Made by a program: the position numbers and the translations under genes. Below, in pieces: positions 57,001 to 64,000 of a stretch of 64,000 bases of DNA (positions within the stretch are counted from its first letter, which is position 1; each line of letters begins with the position of its first letter). Location: positions 48,713,618-48,777,617 of the forward strand of contig NC_087067.1 of the NCBI RefSeq assembly GCF_963678635.1. The letters run 5' to 3'. The stretch is from Symsagittifera roscoffensis (taxonomy: Eukaryota > Xenacoelomorpha > Acoela > Convolutidae). Below the pieces are notes generated by a model. That model was not told the origin of the DNA. It saw nothing but the letters and a program-made list of their open reading frames with translations, and searched no databases.

Positions 57001-58626
57001 TGGCTTTGTAAATCAAATATCTTTGACGCGTTTCTTGGAAGGCGCGGGAAATTTTTGGAGCGCGTGATCCAAGGAACTAGCTCCTAGAATGAATACCATA
57101 TACTTAAGAGACCTATGCGACGGCTACGTTACGCTTAAGTACAAATGGGTTTGGAAAATTAAGTAGGTCGGTTGATCTCCAACAACACACACGGAGTAAA
57201 CCTGAGAATGAAAGAATTCAACTTAACTCACTTAATCTTAATATCACCGTACCTGGCCACTTAACAATACTATCACGCAACGAAGTCAAAAATCGGAAGG
57301 GCTGAAACGGCTTCGATTACTTGAAGCGAATTGGCTTTCAGTTTCAGCAATGGTGGGTGGGGGATCAAGCAAATTGGTTAAGTTTCAACAACCCACGCGG
57401 AAGAAACTTGAGGATGAAAAACTCAACTTAATTTGCCTGATATTTGGCTACCAGACCACTTAACATAAGGTTGGTGTCATGTTACAGCACAGTTTCGCAG
57501 ATTTCTGGGGACATTTTGAGGATTTTTTGGCAATTTTTTCTTTTTTTTCACAAAATTTTTCGGAAAATTTTGGTCAGCAGGTTCGATTCATAAACCAGTC
57601 CAAAAACCTAGTCCAGTACCTTTTGTCTATGTTCCGGTTTCACGGATTAATATTCCGTTCACATATATCCAAAAGTTTTTGGTATCGAGAAAAAAGTCTG
57701 TCAGTTTGTCTATGTACCGACTGTAAGATATTTCAGTTCAACGGAACTGTCCAAAAATTTTGGATATTGAGAAAAATTACCGCGTGCTAGCTTGCGGGAA
57801 ATGTTCTAGCATATAGTACATCGTATATAAATTTATAGCACAATTGGAAAGTTTTAAAAGTTTTGGAAACTTCTTACAGTTTTTAATTGGAGATTGGCGA
57901 CACCGGGAAAAAATCCAAAACTTCGGGTGTCGAGAAAAACACAGCTCCACTTTGCGCAAAAGTCAACAATCAGGACACCTGAACAGGCCTCTCTTCTGCC
58001 AGTCTGCTCTTCTGCCAGTCTGCTCTTTCGCCTGTCTGCTATATCGTCTGTCGGCTCTTTTGGCCAATCGCCCACTTTCGTCAAGTAAACTGTGTGAAGA
58101 GTTTCGGCCAATTCGGTACTCTGACGACTTTCGGCTAAACCGCACAATCTCACGATTTTCGGCCAGCTGAACAATTTAACAGCTTTCGTCCAATGAGACA
58201 CTTTTCGGCCAAATGCCCACTTCCAGCCAATTAGACACTTTTTGGCCAAACGCTTACTTTCGGCCAATTAGACACTTTTTGGCCAAACGCTGACTTACGG
58301 CCAACTGGAAGCTAATATTTTCGTATTTTCGGCCAACCACACAATTCGGGCTGGTGATCACTCTGACGATTTCGTCAAATGGCACAATTCGGCCAAATAA
58401 ATAATTTGACGACTTTCAGCCAATTCGGTTAGCTGCACTGTGACAACTTTCGGCCGACAGAGCACTGTGACAATTTTCGGCCAACTGAACCCTCGGCGAA
58501 TTCGGCCAATTCTTCAGTTCTGCTAACTGCTGACTATGATGACTGTCGGTCAACTGAGAACTGTGGTGATCTTCGGCTATTTGGACACTCATGTCGTCAA
58601 ATTGTCAAACAATCAGGGCACTAACG
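57001..58626 (-). repeat. Long BEL leader with internal minisatellites
   Basis: About 1.6 kb between the 5' LTR and gag. 57985-58620 is a degenerate tandem of ~25-35-bp units around 'ttcggccaa' with 'gacactttttggccaaacgc' the clearest unit. A ~100-bp direct repeat ('caacttaa...ccacttaac') occurs at about 57170-57270 and 57375-57470. No protein domain is recognised, although frames of 60-137 codons are open. Confidence 0.65.
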
Positions 58627-58644
58627 GTCCTTTGTGGGGCGCCA
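58627..58644 (-). promoter_or_regulatory. BEL primer-binding site candidate
   Basis: On the element strand TGGCGCCCCACAAAGGAC starts 3 nt after the 5' LTR, the expected place and TGG start for a tRNA primer site. The tRNA was not identified. Confidence 0.6.
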
Positions 58645-58647
58645 AAT

Positions 58648-59139
58648 TGTGAGCCTAATCTCCGTAAATCAAAAATATGAAGTCGAATGTTTGATTAAAC
58701 GAGAGAATTATCGGCAAAAACTTATCGTCATTTCGGTCGAGTATAACATCATAACTTCAAAAATATTCATCACCAAATTTTAGCTTCAAAAACAAATTGG
58801 CGCAAGCTAGCCATAAGAACCGGTCGGTAATAAGAACCGGTCGGTAGAGACAAATTGCTCTTTTTGGCGGTCAGCCATAATCAAGGATGAACCGAACTAG
58901 AACCAAAAAAAGAGTTAAAATAGGTTATAACCCCCGTTTTTAATATATTAATACATGGGCAAGTGGGGGACTTGAACCTACGTCAGCTGTTATGTCACAC
59001 ATATAATCGTTCGGCGTTACTTTACTTTGTCTCAGTCCGCTTGGCCAACTGTGCTTATGGTTGTTACATTTTGGTCCAATCATATTCAAGCTTGTGTTTG
59101 GTTTTATATGCATTTATATTCTACATTTGCGTTGCAACA
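58648..59139 (-). repeat. BEL 5' LTR
   Basis: 492 bp. Longer than the other LTR mainly by a small internal repeat of 'aagaaccggtcggta'. Confidence 0.9.
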
Positions 59140-60253
59140 ATAATCATCCTCGTCACTCTGGCCGTTTTCCTTTCAGGTGATATTTACTCCTCACGTTTCT
59201 TGGTTGTCGCACCAGGAATCTTCCGACGGGACGTATTTACAATTTTCCTTATTGACAGGATGATTTACATTTTTTACCCTGGATTGTTTGCTCTTTGATT
59301 TACATAATTTCGCGAAGTGATCTTTGTAATTAAAATTTTTACATAAGACTTTTCCAGCTGGTCAGACGATTAGATGTCCTTTTGAGAGAAAGAGTTTCCG
59401 CTTTTCATACACGTTTTACTTCTTTCTGTTTTGAAACTTATTTCCTTCTTTACATGGTTATTTACACTGAATGATTTGAAGCTTGGTCTATTGGTCGGTT
59501 TAGCTATATTTGTTAGATTCTGGTGGTTGAAAAAACCCTTTTCGTCTTTTAGAGCCCGACTTAAGGCTTCCGAGGGACCGATGGTTGCAGATATTTTTTT
59601 CTTTTGGGTCTCACTGTTCCTCAAATTATAAATAATTACATCTCTAATCCGTTCTGCTTCGTATGATTCTCTATTATTGCACGTGCTAGCGAGGTTTGTC
59701 AATGCTCCCCAAAACTGTTCAAAGGATTCCCTTTCTCTTTGTTTCCGATTTAAAACTTTGTACCTCTCATCATGTTTGGAGGTTTACTAAAAACTAGGTC
59801 CAAAAGGTCCCAAAAATCTTCAAAAGAGACAGATAAAACGTTTACCCTAGGGTCTTTCTGAGAGAATACCCTTTTCACTTCATTGCCAAGGGCTAAAAAT
59901 AGGATGGGTCTCAGCTTCTTATCAGCTTCCACTCCTCTCAACCCTCCGAACCTTTTCCTTCATCGTTAATTCTCTTCTCTTCGGCGGCTTCGTTGGATTT
60001 CATCGGAGTCCTGATTCTAGCCTCCGTACTGGCTCTCTCCGTTTCCGGCTCGTTTCATGTAGACAGTTCTATGATTGGGATCTGGTTTTCTCAGACCTCT
60101 GGTCCACTCAACTTGTCGACGTTCAGATTCTCTTTCGCTATGGTTGGCAATTGAAATTGGTTGCTCCAGTGTGTCCAAGAATAAGGTGGTTCCATTTTGT
60201 GGTTCGGCCATTATGGATTCCCGGCAGTTTCGATTCGTTTGACTGCTCCATAA

Positions 60254-60505
60254 TAAACTATTTTCATGCTATATCTGTTTTTTATAGTCTATGAACACTT
60301 AACTAGGAAATAAAAGGATAAGAATGACCTTGTGTTAATTAAAATATCTGATCTCAAACTGTAACGAATAGTGAAATGATTGACCGTAGGTCGATTCATA
60401 GCATAATTCGCATGTATGAAATCAATATCAAATGTCATAAGATTGAACAAAACGAACAACTCAAAAGAATCTATAACGAAAAATAAACACACACAAATTG
60501 CATGT
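60254..60505 (-). repeat. Ty3/Gypsy 5' LTR-like repeat
   Basis: Counterpart of 39741-39985 and 46885-47129. Its left edge is followed by the 'tggagcagtc' primer-site-like stretch. The right edge may extend to about 60545. Confidence 0.55.
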
Positions 60506-61339
60506 TTACGCTTGCGATTGGCAAGCGTTACCAAACCGGATTACAGACTTTGTTCGGGTAAACAACTTGTTTAAGAGAATAACTTGAATGACTTCTATCT
60601 TGGTTCATGGTGAACTCAAACTGATATTCGTGTCCGGTACTTAGCCTGGAGATGAAGAAAACACTTGTGACCGCAAAAGTTGCTGGCTTGAATCTGACCA
60701 GAAACTATTTTTTTTTCAACTTGAATTATTTTTTCCCACAAAATCTTTGACTTCGTATAGTTTGCTGTTTTTGTTTTTTTTTCGCTTACAAATTTTAGTG
60801 GAATTAAATCATTTTGGTTTAATTTTAATCGGCTCATTAAACTAGTTTGGGGTTATTCCGAGGCAAAAATAATAGTTATGCTTCTTATCAATTGCAAAAA
60901 AGCTATAGCTTTAAGAATAGAAATTATACTTTGAATTTTTTCATGAAAACAAAAATAGAACATGATTTCAGACAACAAATTCATGTTTTTATGCTGTGGT
61001 TTCTTGAAGTGTTCTTCTGGTGTTTTTTTCCTATTTTTTTTGGTTTTGGTAGCTTTCTTTTCCTATCTGCTACTTTGCACTGGTAGTTTTTTCTACCGCA
61101 AGTGGTGCAAAGCTCCGCTTTGTCTTACTTCTCTGCCTAAATTATTTATTCTTGGCATTTTTCATTTTTGTTTTGATTTTTTTCAGGAAAAATTAAATAA
61201 TTCACAGTGGTATGTATGACTTTATTATTTTTTAACAATAAAGCGTGTGAATGGCGTACCTTTTTTCGTTTTGGTTTTGAGCTAATATCATTTTTCAAAA
61301 AACAGTCTTTTCTAAAGAATTAAAAACTGAACTAGATTA
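60506..61339. other. Spacer with a hairpin repeat
   Basis: The third copy of the dispersed hairpin repeat lies at 61095-61135 ('gtggtgcaaagctccgcttt'). The open frames at 60847-61219 are phenylalanine-rich, low-complexity, and not called. Confidence 0.4.
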
Positions 61340-62310
61340 CCCGCATCCAGTTTCAAGCGTTAATAATCGATTATATTATGATTTTTGTACCAGTCTTACT
61401 AAAATTGAGAAACAATGAATTTTTATCAATTAATAATCAATGATAATCTCTCTTTTTAAAATCAAATTGATATTAATTAATTATGAACCCTTATAGTCAA
61501 TTATAATCGATTAGTTATTTGTCTGTTTTTCGATTCAATTATAATCAATTATAAATGATTAAAAGACTTTATTTTTTTTTGAAAATATTATTTCATCAGT
61601 TTTGCACAAAAATCCATTATAATCATTAATAATTGATTATAATCCCTTTGTGTGTCCACTTTGTCTTCGAAGTTGCATCAAAATTGCTTTTATTTTATGC
61701 TTTTTGTTGACGTTGGTTCCTATGAGTAATGAGAAGAAGGTTTTTGAAGTTTTCAATCAATTCAAATTTATAATGTTTTTTTTTTCATTTCATCCCCGTT
61801 AGAGTTATTTGTGATGCATATTTTAAGCTTTTCTAGCCAACAAAACATAGACAAATTGATTTAGCTTCATGATTGATTCGGACGATTTCTTTTCATTCTA
61901 CCGAATCTTTCCACTAATATGAAAGATCTCTATGAAACTTTTGTTTCGTGGTAAAACTTTGTAATCAGATGAACCAAAGTGTTCAAGAGATCTCTCTTTT
62001 AGAGATTTTATTATTGAAACAAAAAGAATAACCCATAAAACATAGTGCGAATATAGTTATGAATTGACGAAATGTTGGCAAAACAAGAGATTATAATCAA
62101 TTATAAACGATTATAACTGATTTTAAGGGTTTTTTGTAAGAATTATAATCAACTATAATCGATTATAAAAGATTATAATCTCTTTAAAAATATTACAATT
62201 ATAATCAATTTTAAATCCTTTAAACACCTGAATTTGATAATTACAGTTGTCAAAATATCATCATAATAATCCGCTATAATCGATTACTTACGCCTTAACT
62301 TGGATGCGGG
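61340..62310 (+). mobile_element. TIR element rich in ATAATC/GATTAT palindromes, copy 1 (971 bp)
   Basis: Inverted ends CCCGCATCCAGTTTCAAGCG and (mirror of the right end) CCCGCATCCAAGTTAAGGCG. It is flanked by TA on both sides (61338-61339, 62311-62312), which would suit a TA-target element but is too short to prove it. The interior is dominated by 'ataatcaattataatcgatta'-type near-palindromes. No transposase, so a MITE of unidentified superfamily. Confidence 0.6.
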
Positions 62311-62940
62311 TAGGTGATGAATCAAAACACTTATTTGTTTGAAGATGCAGGCAGTTATTGTTCTTTTTACAAAATTAGGTCGGTTTACTTATTGAAAATG
62401 CTGTAATTTTCCAACCATCTTGAGCACTGATAGTTAGCCCTCCTTTAAAGAAATATTCAACTGTTCTCTGTCGTTTGTTTTTCAGACGGAGTCTTTAGGT
62501 TTCCGGGAATGCTTTTTCAGGAACATTATTTGTAAGGGTTTTTTGTAAGAACTATAATCAACTATAATCGATTATAAAAGATTATAATCTCTTGAAAAAT
62601 ATTACAATTATAATCAATTTTAAATCCTTTAAACACCTGAATTTGATAATAACAGTTGTCAAAATATCATCATAATAATCCGCTATAATCGATTACTTAC
62701 GCCATAACTTGGATGCGGGTAGGTGATCAATCAAACAATTATTTGTTTGAAGATGCGGGCAGTTATTGTACTTTTCACAAAATTAGGTCGCTTTATTTAT
62801 TGAAATTGCTGTAGTTTTACAACTATCTTGAGCACTGATAGTTAGACCTCCTTTAAAGAAATATTCAACTGTTCTCTGTCGTTTGTTTTTCAGGCGGAGT
62901 CTTTAGGTTTCCGGTAATTTTTTTTTTCCGGAAAATTATT
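62125..62940. repeat. 409-bp direct tandem duplication
   Basis: 62125-62533 is repeated at 62534-62940 at about 94% by eye. The unit includes the right end of copy 1 plus ~220 bp of flank, so the duplication happened after the element inserted. Confidence 0.8.
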
Positions 62941-62962
62941 TCCACATTTCTACAATTGAGCT

Positions 62963-63850
62963 CCCGCAACCAAGATTAGGCTTAAGTAAACAATTATAAC
63001 GGATTATTATGATGATTTTTCGCCAATTATAATTAATTATAATTACCAAAAATAGGTATTTAAAGGATTTATAATTGATTCTAATTGTGATATTTTCCAA
63101 CAGAATACAATCTCTTATAACTGTTTATAATTGCTTAGAGTTGTTACAAAAAACCCTTATAATCACTTGTAATGGATTTTAATCAATTATAATTTCTTAT
63201 TTTGCAAAATCTTGTCAAACCAAAACAATATTCCAATTATATCTTATGGGTTATTAATTTTGCGTCAATAAAAGAATTCCTAGAAGAGAAATCTCTTGAA
63301 CACTTTGTTTCATTTGAACACAAAGTTTTGCCACGAAACAAAAGTTTCATAGTGATCTCTTCAAGTTCCCGCGTTAGATGGAAAATGAATCTTCTGACTC
63401 AATCATGAAACTAAATCATTTCGCTGAAAAAAAAACTTATTAAGTTTAATTGATTGGAAAACATTTTTAAAAATTTGTCTCATTTTTCATAGGAACCAAC
63501 GTTAACAAAAAGCATAAAATATAACCAATTTACATGCAATTTTGAAGACAAAATGGTCGAACAGAAGGGATTATATTCAATTATAGTCAATTACAGTGGA
63601 TTTTTGTGCAAAATTAATGAAATAGAAATTTGAATAAAAATAATTGATCTTAATCAATTATAATTGATTATAATTGTATCGAAAAATAGACAAATAAATA
63701 TTTGATGATAATTAATTCAAATTTAATCTTAAATAGAGAGATTATAATCGATTAATAATTGATTAAAAAATCGATTGTTTCTCATATTTAGTAAGACTGC
63801 TACTAAAATCGTAATATAATCAATTGTTAACGCTTGAAACTGGATGCGGG
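62963..63850 (-). mobile_element. TIR element, copy 2, inverted (888 bp)
   Basis: Reverse-complement relative of 61340-62310 along its length, e.g. 'cacgaaacaaaagtttcata' here and its complement near 61930-61955. The ends are CCCGCAACC and GGATGCGGG. Together with copy 1 it makes a 2.5-kb fold-back structure. No target duplication seen. Confidence 0.6.
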
Positions 63851-64000
63851 CAACCAAACGACCAAACTTTTAAAATAATTTCCAATATATATTTTTGTGC
63901 GATGATTTTTGTGTGTTATTGCGCGCGAAATTTTTTTTGTTCTAGTTTGCAATGCAATCAGCTCAAGCTCTAATCAGCTCAGCAACTTCTAAGCTTAAAT
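63851..64000. other. Window end, nothing recognised
   Basis: Short AT-rich tail; no gene, RNA or repeat identified. Confidence 0.4.

Larger units (their letters stand above)
50194..59139 (-). mobile_element. BEL/Pao LTR retrotransposon fossil, structurally complete, frames broken
   Basis: 8.95 kb, minus strand. The LTRs at 50194-50673 and 58648-59139 start TG and end CA when read on the element strand. ATAAT flanks both sides (50189-50193, 59140-59144). A TGGCGCC-type primer-site candidate lies next to the 5' LTR, and a polypurine tract (aggggga on the minus strand) abuts the 3' LTR. Coding parts in BEL order: gag, CCHC knuckle, aspartic protease, reverse transcriptase, A17-type region, RNase H, integrase. 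The LTRs differ at about 30 of ~480 positions by eye (about 6%), so it is old but younger than the Gypsy host. The coding part has roughly ten or more interruptions. Confidence 0.92.
46885..60505 (-). mobile_element. Ty3/Gypsy fossil, full span, split by a BEL insertion
   Basis: Minus-strand element. The 5' LTR-like repeat (60254-60505) is followed leftward by a primer-site-like 'tggagcagtc', a gag region (about 59.3-60.2 kb, with a zinc-knuckle-like stretch at its end), then the BEL element at 50194-59139, then the pol region (about 47.9-50.19 kb: reverse transcriptase and integrase parts) and the 3' LTR-like end (46885-47129). It is broken, with on the order of ten or more interruptions in addition to the insertion. 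LTR decay makes it clearly older than the BEL element. Confidence 0.75.

Noticed and set aside
58963-59298. 111-codon plus-strand frame over the BEL LTR
   Set aside because: It lies antisense to the element in its LTR and has no domain; chance frame.
61340-63850. Replication origin or centromeric satellite because of AT palindromes
   Set aside because: The stretch resolves into two inverted TIR elements and a local duplication; nothing supports an origin or centromere.

Overview
The window is AT-rich, repeat-rich nuclear DNA of an invertebrate animal. The evidence is four intron-containing or small eukaryotic genes with GT-AG introns and animal-type orthologues, plus a typical metazoan mobile-element load (BEL/Pao and Ty3/Gypsy LTR elements, Helitrons, hAT MITEs, tRNA-like SINEs). 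The phylum cannot be fixed from the sequence alone. There is nothing bacterial or viral-episomal here.

Host genes, all on the + strand, occupy the left half. (1) 1664-5605: the last three exons of a polypeptide N-acetylgalactosaminyltransferase (GALNT), covering its ricin-B lectin domain; the catalytic part lies left of the window. (2) 18054-20102: a three-exon ATPSCKMT/ANTKMT (FAM173) lysine methyltransferase. (3) 23320-31223: a four-exon acylglycerol kinase (AGK). (4) 32090-32284: the single-exon H/ACA RNP subunit NOP10. ATPSCKMT and AGK orthologues both act in the mitochondrial inner membrane, and NOP10 in nucleolar RNP biogenesis; no shared pathway is evident. The three complete genes each have a 3' splice acceptor 5-53 nt before the start codon, which suggests a 5'UTR intron or spliced-leader trans-splicing.

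Between and inside the genes lie mobile elements. A Helitron-type element with a ~165-bp tandem array spans 8782-11594 (hairpin plus CTAG end); another end of the same family is at 764-788, and a related array lies at 35.1-36.2 kb. A second short Helitron (7666-8119) can be delimited against a paralogous empty site. hAT MITEs with 8-bp target duplications sit at 23779-24210 and 16764-17100. There are also several SINE-like tRNA heads, a fold-back minisatellite (17391-17823), a ~520-bp tandem repeat (20.6-22.2 kb) and an inverted pair of TIR elements rich in ATAATC-type palindromes (61340-63850).

The right half is dominated by LTR fossils. A broken Ty3/Gypsy element on the minus strand was invaded by a BEL/Pao element (50194-59139) that keeps LTRs, a 5-bp ATAAT target duplication, a primer-binding-site-like stretch and a polypurine tract, but whose reading frames are broken. 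Afterwards a ~7.12-kb block (36010-43128 and 43153-50272) was duplicated in tandem. The two copies are nearly identical, and the duplication breakpoint lies inside the BEL LTR, so the order is Gypsy, then BEL, then duplication (or an assembly duplication).
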